Below, piece by piece: positions 28,446 to 37,140 of a DNA stretch of 64,000 nucleotides. A program made the translations under genes and the position numbers. Source of the stretch: DATGSL01 sp964645585 (GTDB lineage Bacteria; Verrucomicrobiota; Verrucomicrobiia; Opitutales; T3Sed10-336); the NCBI GenBank assembly GCA_964645585.1, contig CAZYAN010000008.1, forward strand, positions 30,026 through 94,025. Direction: 5' to 3'. The notes beneath the pieces were generated by a model, which was not told where the DNA came from, did not search any database, and saw only the letters and a list, made by a program, of their open reading frames with translations. The number at the start of each line of letters is the position of its first letter. The stretch's first letter is position 1.

Positions 28446-29168
28446 ATGAAGAAGAATCTAACATTCGGCCTTTTACTGTTTACAAGCGCGCTGTTCCTTA
28501 GTCCAACAAACGGCATGGCAGAGAACGCGGAAAATAAAAGTAAAGTCGCGCCCGATGAAGAGGTGGCTGTGATTTCCACGGTTGAGGGCGATATGGTTGT
28601 CGCCTTTTGGCCGGACGTCGCGCCGAAAACGGTGGAGAATTTCAAGAAGCTCGCCCGCGACAAGTTCTACGACGGCACCGCCTTTCACCGGATCATAAAG
28701 GGATTTATGATCCAGGGAGGCGATCCGAATACCAAGGAAGGCGCGCGCGGAATGCCTGGCACCGGCGGGCCGGGGTACCAGATCAAGGCGGAGTTCAGCG
28801 ATCGTTCCCATGTGCGCGGCGTTCTCTCGATGGCGCGGGGCCCGCATCCGGATTCAGCCGGCAGCCAGTTCTTTGTTGTTCACGGCGATGCCAAGTTTCT
28901 CGACCGCCAGTACACCGCGTTTGGAAAGCTGGTTTCGGGATACGATGTTCTCGATAAAATCGCGAATGTTCCGACCGTGTCCGACGGCAGGGAAAACAGC
29001 AAGCCGACCAAACGAATGGGCGTAAAGACGATCCGGATCCTGCCGTATAAAGAGGTCGCCAAGGACGGTGTCGCCGCCGGTTCCGCAACAAACACGAAGG
29101 AAGAGGCGAAGCAGGCCGAGAGCGAAGGAAAATCGAAAGCGGATTCCGCGGACGACAAGAAGCAATAA
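28446..29168 (+). CDS. exported cyclophilin-type peptidyl-prolyl isomerase
   Basis: A 240-residue protein starting at ATG 28446, with a signal peptide (KKNLTFGLLLFTSALFL) ending near GMAEN. The cyclophilin core is clear: TVENFKKLARDKFYDGTAFHRIIKGFMIQGGDP, with the catalytic-region Arg in FHRII, PDSAGSQFFVVHGD, and LDRQYTAFGKLVSG. A charged tail rich in Lys, Glu and Ala follows residue 205. It should catalyse proline isomerisation in the periplasm during folding of exported proteins. Confidence 0.93.
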   Translation: MKKNLTFGLLLFTSALFLSPTNGMAENAENKSKVAPDEEVAVISTVEGDMVVAFWPDVAPKTVENFKKLARDKFYDGTAFHRIIKGFMIQGGDPNTKEGARGMPGTGGPGYQIKAEFSDRSHVRGVLSMARGPHPDSAGSQFFVVHGDAKFLDRQYTAFGKLVSGYDVLDKIANVPTVSDGRENSKPTKRMGVKTIRILPYKEVAKDGVAAGSATNTKEEAKQAESEGKSKADSADDKKQ

Positions 29169-29173
29169 GGACT

Positions 29174-29188
29174 CCGGCGTTTCGCCGG
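29174..29188 (+). terminator. short GC hairpin after cyclophilin gene
   Basis: CCGGCG-TTT-CGCCGG is a perfect 6-bp stem with a 3-base loop, 6 bases after the stop codon. There is no U-tract, so terminator function is only possible. Confidence 0.4.
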
Positions 29189-29259
29189 CGGCGCACGCGT
29201 GCTTGTGCAAGGCCGGTTGACCAAAGGCTTGATCGGCGAAACCGCAAGAGGCCCGGACG

Positions 29260-30156
29260 ATGAGCGCAGAACCGATTCGCTTCTTTAACCGCTATACCGG
29301 GCGAGTTGAAGAGGAGGCGGTTTACGGCGAGAAGTGGCTTCGATGGACGTACGAATCCCTTCCAGGGTCCTGCTTGCTGCACCTTGTCATTCGCCGGCCC
29401 TTTTTTTCACGCTGGTACGGCCGCGCGATGGATAAGCCTGCGAGCAAGGCGCGCATTGAGCCGTTCATCCGGCAATACGGGATCGACGCCTCCGAGTTCG
29501 CCGCGCCGGTCGATTCGTTCCGGTCGTTCAATGAATTTTTCTATCGCCGGCTCCAACCGGAGAGTCGCCCCATTGCGACCGAGGAGAACGTCGCCTGTTT
29601 CCCGGCCGACGGTCGCCACTACGGTTACCAGAACCTGGCGGAAGCGCCGCATTTCATCGCGAAGGGCCAGCGATTTGATCTCGATGAATTCTTCGACGAC
29701 CCCGCGCTCGCGGAACGTTATCGCGACGGCACCATCATCGTCTCACGGCTCTGTCCGGTCGATTATCACCGTTATCATTTTCCGTGCGCGGGAACCCCGG
29801 GAACGACTCGGCTGATTAACGGCTGGCTCTACTCGGTCAATCCGATCGCCCTTCGCCGAAACGTCCGTTATCTAACGAGCAACAAACGCAGCTATTGCGT
29901 CCTCCAATCGCAGGTTTTCGGCGATGTTGTTTATGCCGAAATCGGTGCCACGTGTGTCGGGAGCCTGGTCAACACCTATGAACCGGGCGCGCCGGTCGCC
30001 AAGGGCGCGGAGAAAGGCTACTTTAAATTCGGCGGCTCCTGCACGGTTTTGGTGTTCGAGAAGAATCGCCTGCGGCTCGACGATGATTTGCGAAAGAATA
30101 CCGAAGCGGGCCTGGAGACCTACGCCCGCATGGGAGACCGCATGGGAGAAGCTTAA
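29260..30156 (+). CDS. psd: phosphatidylserine decarboxylase
   Basis: A 298-residue pyruvoyl enzyme that makes phosphatidylethanolamine from phosphatidylserine. Blocks include FNEFFYRRL, FPADGRHYGYQN, SRLCPVDYHRYHFPCAG, LINGWLYSVNP, and the self-cleavage motif FGGSCTVLVF near the C-terminus, where cleavage before Ser makes the small pyruvoyl subunit. The FGGS form rather than LGST is that of the longer PSD type found in clostridia and related groups. The enzyme should be membrane associated. Its neighbours are a cyclophilin and a small lipoprotein, with no other lipid gene. Confidence 0.92.
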   Translation: MSAEPIRFFNRYTGRVEEEAVYGEKWLRWTYESLPGSCLLHLVIRRPFFSRWYGRAMDKPASKARIEPFIRQYGIDASEFAAPVDSFRSFNEFFYRRLQPESRPIATEENVACFPADGRHYGYQNLAEAPHFIAKGQRFDLDEFFDDPALAERYRDGTIIVSRLCPVDYHRYHFPCAGTPGTTRLINGWLYSVNPIALRRNVRYLTSNKRSYCVLQSQVFGDVVYAEIGATCVGSLVNTYEPGAPVAKGAEKGYFKFGGSCTVLVFEKNRLRLDDDLRKNTEAGLETYARMGDRMGEA

Positions 30157-30280
30157 AGAGCAGTAAACCTCTCTGACCTCAACCTCAACAACGAGCGACC
30201 AAACAACTAAGAACCAAAACCGCCGACCGCCAACCATTCCCGTTGCACTTCGGCAGGTGCTCCCGTACAGTTCATCAACC

Positions 30281-30622
30281 ATGAAAAAGTTGTATTTATT
30301 TCTGCTGCCCGCTCTTTGCCTGATTTCGACTGGCTGTGAGAAAGCCAAGGAGAACTTGGAACAAGGGGCCAGCGAGGCCGTGAACGCGCCGACCGACTAT
30401 CTCCGCGCCAATGTTCGTGCGAAACAGCAGGCCGAAGTGACGACGGCGCTGTCGTCGGTCAACAATGCGGTGCGGATGTTCCAAGCCTCGGAAGGCCGTG
30501 CGCCGAAGAGCCTGAACGAGCTGATTTCCGAAGGTTACATGCCCGCGCTTCCGGCCCTGCCGAGCGGTGTCTCGTACAAATACGATGCCGGGACAGGGCA
30601 GGTATCGGTCGACGGTTACTGA
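30281..30622 (+). CDS. small lipoprotein with pseudopilin-like C-terminal segment
   Basis: A 113-residue lipoprotein starting at ATG 30281, with a signal peptide and lipobox LISTGC (Cys 19). After a helical stretch (AKENLEQGASEAVN and VRAKQQAEVTTAL) it has a segment like the C-terminal end of GspG-type pseudopilins: VRMFQASEGRAPKSLNELI, then a short beta end. It lacks the FTLIE prepilin helix. Location near the pilus motor block makes a role in pilus or secretion assembly plausible but unproven. Confidence 0.7.
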   Translation: MKKLYLFLLPALCLISTGCEKAKENLEQGASEAVNAPTDYLRANVRAKQQAEVTTALSSVNNAVRMFQASEGRAPKSLNELISEGYMPALPALPSGVSYKYDAGTGQVSVDGY

Positions 30623-30659
30623 CCGGCCTGACGAACCATCCTTTCCGTTCGCGAAGCGA

Positions 30660-30679
30660 CTCAACTTCGGAGAGTTGAG
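30660..30679 (+). terminator. hairpin after lipoprotein gene
   Basis: CTCAACT-TCGGAG-AGTTGAG forms a perfect 7-bp stem 38 bases after the stop codon. No U-run follows. It may be a transcription end or processing hairpin. Confidence 0.35.
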
Positions 30680-30893
30680 CTGCGGGCGAGTTATCTGGCG
30701 CACTCGTGGCGCGAGCCTCCGAGCTTGCGAGGATTGGGTTGCGAGCCAGCTTCCCCCGCGTGCGGACGCGGATGGGACATTCCCTGTCGGCGCTCCGTCA
30801 TTTCCCGAGATCCGGTTCCAGCCTCCCCTCCGGTTGCGGCTGGCGCTGATATGAACTACGGTGCTCAACGGACCCCGGTGAGTCATTCGGGTT

Positions 30894-32366
30894 ATGAAGA
30901 TCAGCGTGATTATTCCGTGCTACAACGCCGCGCGAACGCTGGGCGAGCAGTTGGAAGCCTTGGCGGGACAGGAGGTTTCTTTTCCATGGGAGGTGATCGT
31001 CGCCGATAATGGCTCGACGGACGACACGATTCAGGTCGCGGAGACCTACCGGTCGTGTGTGCCGGTGTTGCGAATTGTGGACGCTTCCGCGCGCCGGGGC
31101 GCGGCTCACGCCCGAAATCGCGGAGCGGCGGCGGCAAAGAGCGAGTTGCTGGCCTTTTGCGACGCCGATGATGTCGTCGGCCAAGGGTACTTGGCGGCGG
31201 TGTGCGAGGCGCTCGCCGAGCATCCGTTCATCGCGTGCCGGTACGAGTTCAAGCGCCTGAACCGGCGCTGGATCTCGCGTTTGCCGGTCAGTCATCAGCA
31301 GACGGACGTCGACAGCGGCATGATCGGGCCGTACGTTTATGGCGGGGGCGGAAGCCTGGCGGTGAGAAAGCCGATCCACGAGGCGATCGGCGGTTTTGAT
31401 GAGGACAACTTCCCGATCTTGCAGGATACGGATTACTGTATCCGGATGCAGCGCGCCGGTTACCGGCTGCAATTTGCGCCGCGCGCCATCGTTCATTACC
31501 GCTGGCGGACGACGGCCCGGGAGGCGTTTCAGCAGGCGCGTACCTGGGGGCGCGATCTCGTAGCGCTGCGAATCAAATACGCGCCGGAGGCGCATGGCGG
31601 CGTCGCGCGACGGTTCATGCTGCGGCATCTGCTTGCCCTTCGCCGCGTCCGGAGCAGTGAAGACCTTGCATTCTGGATTTGGTACGCAGGCTGGCAGTGG
31701 GGCATGATCGAGGCTTGGCGGAAACATCAGGAGGAGCAAGTCAACCGCTCGGCGATTCGATTGGATGCTCCCGGTTCGGCGGCCCGAAGGATCTGGCGCC
31801 GCGCGGTCCGGAAGGGGAAAACTTTGCGGGATCAGGCATGGCGAGCGTGGCTCGGAAGGGCATTGGGAAGGATCGACCCGACCAGCAAGATCGAATACAA
31901 GGTCAAGGTGGACGGTTCCTCGAACATCGCGATTGGGGCCCGTGTGGAAATCGCGGCCGCCGGCTGGCTTTGCGCGGTGACGGAGTATCGAAATGTCGTA
32001 TTTGATTCTTTGATACAAATCGAAGATGACGTCAGGATCGGCCGGCGATGTCATGTCGTCGCCTCCAGACGGATCGAGATCGGCCGGAATGTGGTCGTTG
32101 GGGACGATGTATATATTTCCGACAATGTTCACGACTATCGCGACGTGAACCGATCGATTGCTGAAAACCGTCTTGTGAGCCGGGGAGAGATTCGGATTGG
32201 AGAAGGAAGTGAGATTGGAGACAACGTTTGCATTATTGGAAACGTGCGGATCGGGGAGTTCTGCCGCGTCGCGAAGAACGCGGTGGTGACGCGCGACCTG
32301 GAGCCGTATTCCGACGCGGGGGGCATTCCCGCGCGAATCATCGGTCGCCGGGTTCAGATGCGATGA
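30894..32366 (+). CDS. glycosyltransferase family 2 - hexapeptide acyltransferase fusion
   Basis: A 490-residue fusion. Residues 1 to about 240 are a GT-A glycosyltransferase with ISVIIPCYNAARTLGEQL, VIVADNGSTDDT, FCDADDVV (the DxD-like site) and GGFDEDNFPILQDTDYCIRM. A basic linker around 280-335 may bind membrane. Residues about 345-490 are a left-handed beta-helix acyltransferase with repeated [IV]G-type hexapeptides (IEIGRNVVVGDDVYISDN, GEGSEIGDNVCIIGNVRIG) and a terminal GGIPARIIG. It probably transfers a sugar and O-acylates surface glycan. It overlaps the next gene by 4 bases (ATGA), indicating translational coupling. Confidence 0.88.
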   Translation: MKISVIIPCYNAARTLGEQLEALAGQEVSFPWEVIVADNGSTDDTIQVAETYRSCVPVLRIVDASARRGAAHARNRGAAAAKSELLAFCDADDVVGQGYLAAVCEALAEHPFIACRYEFKRLNRRWISRLPVSHQQTDVDSGMIGPYVYGGGGSLAVRKPIHEAIGGFDEDNFPILQDTDYCIRMQRAGYRLQFAPRAIVHYRWRTTAREAFQQARTWGRDLVALRIKYAPEAHGGVARRFMLRHLLALRRVRSSEDLAFWIWYAGWQWGMIEAWRKHQEEQVNRSAIRLDAPGSAARRIWRRAVRKGKTLRDQAWRAWLGRALGRIDPTSKIEYKVKVDGSSNIAIGARVEIAAAGWLCAVTEYRNVVFDSLIQIEDDVRIGRRCHVVASRRIEIGRNVVVGDDVYISDNVHDYRDVNRSIAENRLVSRGEIRIGEGSEIGDNVCIIGNVRIGEFCRVAKNAVVTRDLEPYSDAGGIPARIIGRRVQMR

Positions 32367-33364
32367 TGGCGACTGGATCGGAGACCGCTCGTCCGCGAGT
32401 AACGGTTGCGGTTCCGACTTGGAATCGGCCGGACGGATTGGTACGCGCGGTAGAATCGGTCCTGAGCCAGGATTATCCGTGGCTTGAGGTTTTGATCTCC
32501 GATAATGGATCCACGGACGAAACTCCCGAGGTTTGTCGTCGGCTGGCTGAGGCGGACGGGCGAATCTGCTGGTTTCGTCAAGAGCGCAACCTTGGGCCGA
32601 TACCGAATTTTTCCTTTCTTCTCTCACAAGCGTCAGGATCCTATTTTATGTGGGTCGCCGATGACGACACGCTGGAGCCGGATGTCCTCGGAAAGTATGT
32701 CAGTTTTCTCGATCATCACCCCGACTATGTTTTGATATCGGGAATCGTCCGGTACTGGGACCGGGATACGTTGTACAAGACCGAGGAAGAATTTGACTTT
32801 GAACAGGAAAATAACCGGGAACGTGTCGCTGCTTTCTATCGAAAGGTATCGGCTGGCGGAATCTTTCACGGCCTGATGCGAAGGACAGTCGCATGTGAGG
32901 TCGGTTTGCGGAATGTTCTCGGTTCGGACTGGTGCTTCATTGCCGGTTTGCTGCTGCGCGGCAAGGCCAAGCAGTTTTCCTTTCCGGGCTACAACAAGTA
33001 TCTGATCGGACTTTCTTGCGACATGGAACGGTACGCGGCCGCGGTGCATGCTACACGGCTGGAACGTTGTTTGCCTCCCCTTGCCATCGCCTGGCAGTGC
33101 GCGTTTCGTCTCGTGACCGATCGCCGTGCCTACGGGTTGCTTCCGCTGCCGTCTCGTCTGGTTCTCGCTCTTCGCGCCGGACCGGCAGTCGCGTGGCGCA
33201 TGTGCGTGCAGCCGATCCTTCGGGAGCCGCGAGTTCAGCTGTTTCGGACGCTTCGAATGGTCGCCAGGGGTTCAACTCCGCCAGGGCTGCGAACTCGTGC
33301 GAAGACAGGCCTGCGCCGGTTTCGGCGGCGGAAGCGTGAACACGGCTCCAAATATGGAGTCTGA
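32363..33364 (+). CDS. glycosyltransferase family 2 protein
   Basis: A 333-residue GT-A glycosyltransferase starting at ATG 32363, which overlaps the stop of the upstream fusion gene. Blocks are VTVAVPTWNRPDGLVRAVES, EVLISDNGSTDETPEV, and YFMWVADDDTLEPDVL, with the DDD metal site. The acceptor-side half is less conserved and ends in a highly basic tail (RTRAKTGLRRFRRRKRE), fitting membrane association. It probably adds one sugar in extracellular polysaccharide or LPS assembly, with the fusion gene as its partner. No signal peptide is present. Confidence 0.88.
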   Translation: MMATGSETARPRVTVAVPTWNRPDGLVRAVESVLSQDYPWLEVLISDNGSTDETPEVCRRLAEADGRICWFRQERNLGPIPNFSFLLSQASGSYFMWVADDDTLEPDVLGKYVSFLDHHPDYVLISGIVRYWDRDTLYKTEEEFDFEQENNRERVAAFYRKVSAGGIFHGLMRRTVACEVGLRNVLGSDWCFIAGLLLRGKAKQFSFPGYNKYLIGLSCDMERYAAAVHATRLERCLPPLAIAWQCAFRLVTDRRAYGLLPLPSRLVLALRAGPAVAWRMCVQPILREPRVQLFRTLRMVARGSTPPGLRTRAKTGLRRFRRRKREHGSKYGV

Positions 33365-33388
33365 TTGTATCCACTTGATGGATGCAAT
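33364..33388 (+). terminator. hairpin at end of glycosyltransferase gene
   Basis: ATTGTATCCA-CTTGA-TGGATGCAAT is a 10-bp stem with one G-U pair and a 5-base loop, starting on the last base of the stop codon. No U-tract follows. Confidence 0.45.
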
Positions 33389-33520
33389 AGCGTAAACACG
33401 GGATCAGCGATTGTTTTTCCTGATGCCGCACCCGGTGGTGCACCTATTGTTCCCTCTGCTGCGATCGGATAGGATTGCATAAATTCAACGAAGTCCAGGG
33501 ACGACAAGACTGTATTGATA

Positions 33521-34219
33521 ATGAACCGATGGTGGCAGGCAGCGCTTGGAGACGTGCTTTTAATGCTGACAAACTTCCGCGACAGTCAAAGACGTCGGCG
33601 GTTGCGAAGGCTCCTCAAGAACGCGGATCCCGCCTCGATTATTGAATATCCGCTGACCGTTGTCCGCCCGGAGCAGGTACGGATTGGGCGCGGGGCAAGG
33701 ATTAGCTGGTTCACCGAGCTGCGGGTGCTTGCAGCGGGGACAGACGAAGATGCGGAACTGAAGATCATCATCGGGGATGATGTGTATCTGGGAAACCATG
33801 TCTGTATTATCGCCGCCGCTCGCGTGACGATTGGCAAGAATACACTGGTTGCGGACCGGGTGCGAATTCTGGCGACTGGCGCCGCCGGCGATGAAGGAAG
33901 CGCGACCGGGGACATTGCCATTGGGGAGGATTGCTGGATTGGCGAAAATGTCACCATTCGCAGCGGCGTCACCATCGGCCGTCATTGTGTAGTCGGTGCG
34001 AACGCCGTTCTCGAGCGGGATCTGCCGGATTACACTGTCGCCGTCGGCGCGCCCGCCCGAATCATCAAGCGCTACGATCCAGAAACCCATCGATGGGAGC
34101 AAACCAGCTCCCATGGTCATTTTCGCGAGTCACCCGCCGCCGATGATCCAGCCGATTCGCAAGAACAAACGCCGACCAGCGCTCAAACCACGAGGACGGC
34201 GGTAAAAGAAGATGCCTGA
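33521..34219 (+). CDS. left-handed beta-helix acyltransferase
   Basis: A 232-residue hexapeptide-repeat acyltransferase. ATG 33521 is preferred over TTG 33515, two codons upstream. The N-terminal 50 residues are basic and helical. The beta-helix spans about 50-190, with IIIGDDVYLGNHVCIIAA, VTIGKNTLVADRVRI, IAIGEDCWIGENVTIRSGVT, IGRHCVVGANAVL and the closing VGAPARIIK. This matches sugar O-acetyltransferases of the WcaF/LacA type. The final 35 residues are a disordered Thr/Gln/Glu-rich tail. It sits downstream of two glycosyltransferase genes and probably modifies the same glycan. Confidence 0.85.
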   Translation: MNRWWQAALGDVLLMLTNFRDSQRRRRLRRLLKNADPASIIEYPLTVVRPEQVRIGRGARISWFTELRVLAAGTDEDAELKIIIGDDVYLGNHVCIIAAARVTIGKNTLVADRVRILATGAAGDEGSATGDIAIGEDCWIGENVTIRSGVTIGRHCVVGANAVLERDLPDYTVAVGAPARIIKRYDPETHRWEQTSSHGHFRESPAADDPADSQEQTPTSAQTTRTAVKEDA

Positions 34220-34492
34220 GCCTTCCTGTAATTCATCGCGTGAGGAGTGGGGCAACCGCTAAGTCCATCCGCGCGCCCGCGATAGGCCTCGCGTCGTTCG
34301 CGATCGCAGCACGGCACCGTCGACTCGTGCCCCGCCTCAAGGTTCATCGACAGGAGTCTGAGCCAAGCTTGTGGTGGATCTACTGGCATTATTGGCGATC
34401 TGGCAGACTTCGTTGAGGCTTCGGGCGTTCCGCGGGAGGTGTTGCTTTTGTTCGGGATTGACGGCTGGGCGGGCGGGGGAAAGGATACCGGG

Positions 34493-35761
34493 ATGTGCAG
34501 AAGCAGCTTTCGACGGCATTTTGCCTCCCTTTTCATCCTGATTTCGGTGTCCTTGACAGCAGGGACGCTTGCCGCGGAAACGCTGGTCACGTTTCCGAGT
34601 TTTCGGAAGATTCAGATCACCGACGTGTTTTATGCCGAGGGGGCGACCTTCGGCGATTTTAATAACGATGGCGTGCAGGATATTGTGTCCGGACCGTTCT
34701 GGTATGAAGGGCCCGGTTTCACCCGCCGTCATGAGCTGGACGAGCCTCGTGTCTATGATCCGTTACAGTATTCGAACTGCTTTCTGATGTTCACTTATGA
34801 CTTCGACGGAGACGGCTGGCTCGATATTCTTTCAGTCGGCTTTCCCGGCCAGGAGACGGTTTGGTACCAAAACCCGCAAGGGGAGGATCGCCGGTGGGAC
34901 AAGCATCTCGTTCACCCGGCGGTGGGAAATGAATCTCCCGCGTTTGCCGATATCACTGGTGATGGAAAGCCGGAGCTGATTTTCAATACAAACGATCATC
35001 TCGGGTACGCGGAGTTCGATCCGGCCAACCCGACGGCGCCGTGGAAGTTTGTTCCGGTGTCGGATCAGGGGCAATGGGGACGGTTTACGCACGGGCTCGG
35101 CTATGGGGACGTCAACGGTGACGGACGAATTGATTTTTTGACGCATCATGGCTGGTGGGAGCAGCCGGAAGTTTTGGGCGAAGGTCCGTGGGAGCTGCAT
35201 CCGGCTGATTTCGGAGCGGGGGCCCAGATTTTCGTTTATGATCTCAGCGGCGACGGCATTCCGGAAATCATCGGTTCCCGGAAAGCGCACGGATGGGGGC
35301 TTGCGTGGTACGAGCAGCGGGACGGCGGCTTTGTGCAGCACACCATCACCGGCGAGCGCCACCGCGACAACCGTTACGGCGTTCGGTTTTCCCAGCCGCA
35401 CGCGCTGGCGATGGCGGATATTGACGGGGACGGGCTGCAAGACATCGTCACCGGCAAGCGGGTTTGGGCGCATGGTCCGGATGGCGATGCGGAGCCGAAT
35501 GCGCCGGGTGTGCTGTATTGGTTCAAGACGGTGCGCGGCCCCGATGGAGAAGTGAGTTTCCTCCCGTTCCTGATCGATTCCGCGTCGGGCGTCGGGACGC
35601 AGGTGGTCGCTGGCGACATTTCAGGAAACGGGCATCCGGATATCGTTGTGGGAAACAAAAACGGCCTGTTCGTCTTTCTCAATGAGCCGGTTGAATTGGC
35701 CCAGGAGCAATGGGAGCGGGTGAAGCCGGGGGTCCTGCTGATTCACAGGAACGCGGAGTAA
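34493..35761 (+). CDS. exported FG-GAP/VCBS repeat beta-propeller protein
   Basis: A 422-residue exported protein starting at ATG 34493, with a signal peptide (FASLFILISVSLTAGTLAAE). It carries at least six FG-GAP-type blades, each with a calcium-loop motif: FGDFNNDGVQDIVSGPFW, YDFDGDGWLDILSV, GDVNGDGRIDFLT, YDLSGDGIPEIIGS, MADIDGDGLQDIVTG and GDISGNGHPDIVVG. Such seven-bladed propellers bind ligands or partners outside the cell. No catalytic motif is seen. Similar stand-alone propellers are frequent in Verrucomicrobiota and Planctomycetota. It is convergent with the DUF167 gene. Confidence 0.88.
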   Translation: MCRSSFRRHFASLFILISVSLTAGTLAAETLVTFPSFRKIQITDVFYAEGATFGDFNNDGVQDIVSGPFWYEGPGFTRRHELDEPRVYDPLQYSNCFLMFTYDFDGDGWLDILSVGFPGQETVWYQNPQGEDRRWDKHLVHPAVGNESPAFADITGDGKPELIFNTNDHLGYAEFDPANPTAPWKFVPVSDQGQWGRFTHGLGYGDVNGDGRIDFLTHHGWWEQPEVLGEGPWELHPADFGAGAQIFVYDLSGDGIPEIIGSRKAHGWGLAWYEQRDGGFVQHTITGERHRDNRYGVRFSQPHALAMADIDGDGLQDIVTGKRVWAHGPDGDAEPNAPGVLYWFKTVRGPDGEVSFLPFLIDSASGVGTQVVAGDISGNGHPDIVVGNKNGLFVFLNEPVELAQEQWERVKPGVLLIHRNAE

Positions 35762-35771
35762 CCTGCGAGAT

Positions 35772-36077
35772 TCAGGTGGGCGCGGGGCGGGGTTGATCCG
35801 GCGCAATGGCGCTGAGCTTTTCTTCGAGATCCCGCGGGGTCAGACCGGCGATCGCGAGCCGTTTTTCGCGAGATTTCTCGCCGCTTGCCAGCGAAATGGA
35901 GCTTCGGGGGACGGCGAGCGACTTGGCGAGAAAGTCGATCAAGGCGCGATTGGCTTTGCCTTCCACCGCCGGGGCGCGGAGCCGGATTCTCATCGCCTCG
36001 CCATGGTATCCGGCGAAGCCGTCGCGTTTAGCGTTCGGCACAACCCGGACGAGCAGCGTGGCTTGTGAATCCGTCAT
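35772..36077 (-). CDS. DUF167 (YggU) family protein
   Basis: A 101-residue protein starting at ATG 36077, which overlaps the stop of the upstream TPR gene by 4 bases (ATGA). Motifs are LLVRVVPNAKRDGFAG, MRIRLRAPAVEGKANRALIDFLA and a basic SGEKSREKRLAIAGL, which define the family. Function is unknown; the structure is a small alpha/beta fold. The usual position near a membrane YggT protein is not seen here. Translational coupling with the TPR lipid/envelope-type protein is the only context clue. Confidence 0.92.
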   Translation of the reverse strand: MTDSQATLLVRVVPNAKRDGFAGYHGEAMRIRLRAPAVEGKANRALIDFLAKSLAVPRSSISLASGEKSREKRLAIAGLTPRDLEEKLSAIAPDQPRPAPT

Positions 36078-36937
36078 TTTTCGGCGCCGGTCCGCTTGTT
36101 GAGTTCCTGTTGCAGGCGAGCCTTGTTTTGCTGCAGGAGAGGGGCATCGATTTCGGCGAGGAGCGCGCGGGCTTTGTCCGGCTGATTTTGCGCGATCCGC
36201 ACCCGGGCTTGGTGGAGCCGGATCGTCTGCCGTTCGAGTCCGGCTTTCGCATTCTTTTCGAGCGCCTGCCAAGCGGCGAGGGCCTCGTCCCACCGCGGTT
36301 CTTCGAGGTCGTAAAAGGCTTCCGCGTGCCGGTAGGTAAAGGCATCTTCATCCGGTCCGAGACGCGCGGCGGTGGCGAAGGCCTCCAGCATCTGCTCATC
36401 GAGGGTGGCGCGGGTGTAGAGGCCGGTGGAGATAAATTCGTCGCGATAGAGGTGGAGCAGGTTGCCGATCTGGTAGTGGTAGAGCGGCTGGTCCGGATCG
36501 AGTTCGACGGCGGCGAGGTAGTAGGGAAGAGCTTCGGCGAATTTTTCTTCTTCGGCGAGGTAGTTGCCGAGCTGGTTTTTGACGAGAGCGATGTTCGGGT
36601 CGAGCTGGTTGGCTTTGATGTAGAGGGCGCGGGCGGCGTGAGTTTGCCCAATGCGCTCCAAAAGCCGTGCGTAGGCGACGTGGCCGGCGGGAAACTCGCC
36701 ATGGCGCTGGATGAAGCCGTCGTATTCATGGATCAATGCCTGCACGCGCGCTTCGAGAGCCGCGGTCTCCTGTTCATCCGGATCGGCCGCGATGCTGCTG
36801 AAGATCTGTCTCTCCTTGTCTACCAGCCGACGCAGCTGGCGTTGAGACAGGGATTCATCCGCGGCCGAAGCGGCCGGGAGCGAAAAAAGATAAAAAGCGG
36901 CGGAAAAGAGGGAAATGACGCGAACAATACCAACCAT
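36074..36937 (-). CDS. exported tetratricopeptide repeat protein
   Basis: A 287-residue protein starting at ATG 36937, with a signal peptide (VISLFSAAFYLFSLPAASAA). At least three to four TPR units follow: GHVAYARLLERIGQTHAARA, NIALVKNQLGNYLAEEEKFA, then PLYHYQIGNLLHLYRDEF and DAFTYRHAEAFYDLEEP. A coiled C-terminal helix rich in Gln and Lys ends the protein. It likely works as a periplasmic protein-protein adaptor. It forms a translationally coupled pair with the DUF167 gene. Confidence 0.82.
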   Translation of the reverse strand: MVGIVRVISLFSAAFYLFSLPAASAADESLSQRQLRRLVDKERQIFSSIAADPDEQETAALEARVQALIHEYDGFIQRHGEFPAGHVAYARLLERIGQTHAARALYIKANQLDPNIALVKNQLGNYLAEEEKFAEALPYYLAAVELDPDQPLYHYQIGNLLHLYRDEFISTGLYTRATLDEQMLEAFATAARLGPDEDAFTYRHAEAFYDLEEPRWDEALAAWQALEKNAKAGLERQTIRLHQARVRIAQNQPDKARALLAEIDAPLLQQNKARLQQELNKRTGAEK

Positions 36938-36984
36938 CGGTGTTAACCACGAATGAACAGGAACGGACTCGAAGCAAGCGTTAA

Positions 36985-37085
36985 CCGGATTTTGGATATG
37001 AGATTGCGGATTTGGATTGGGATTTCGGAAGCCGGGACTCCAATAACTGATAACTAACCGATAACGAATAACCGACTGCCAACAG
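36985..37085. repeat. degenerate heptad-type intergenic repeats
   Basis: Two styles adjoin between divergent genes. At about 36978-37028, GGATTT-like units recur (GGATTTTGG, GGATTTGGATTGGGATTT). At about 37039-37072, ATAAC-type units of 7-8 bases recur (ATAACTG, ATAACTA, GATAACG, AATAACC). They are imperfect but clearly periodic and noncoding. Confidence 0.6.
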
Positions 37086-37140
37086 CCGTTTCCGAAGGGG
37101 TGCTTGTTTTTTTTCAATCCGTGCGGATACTGATGGGACA

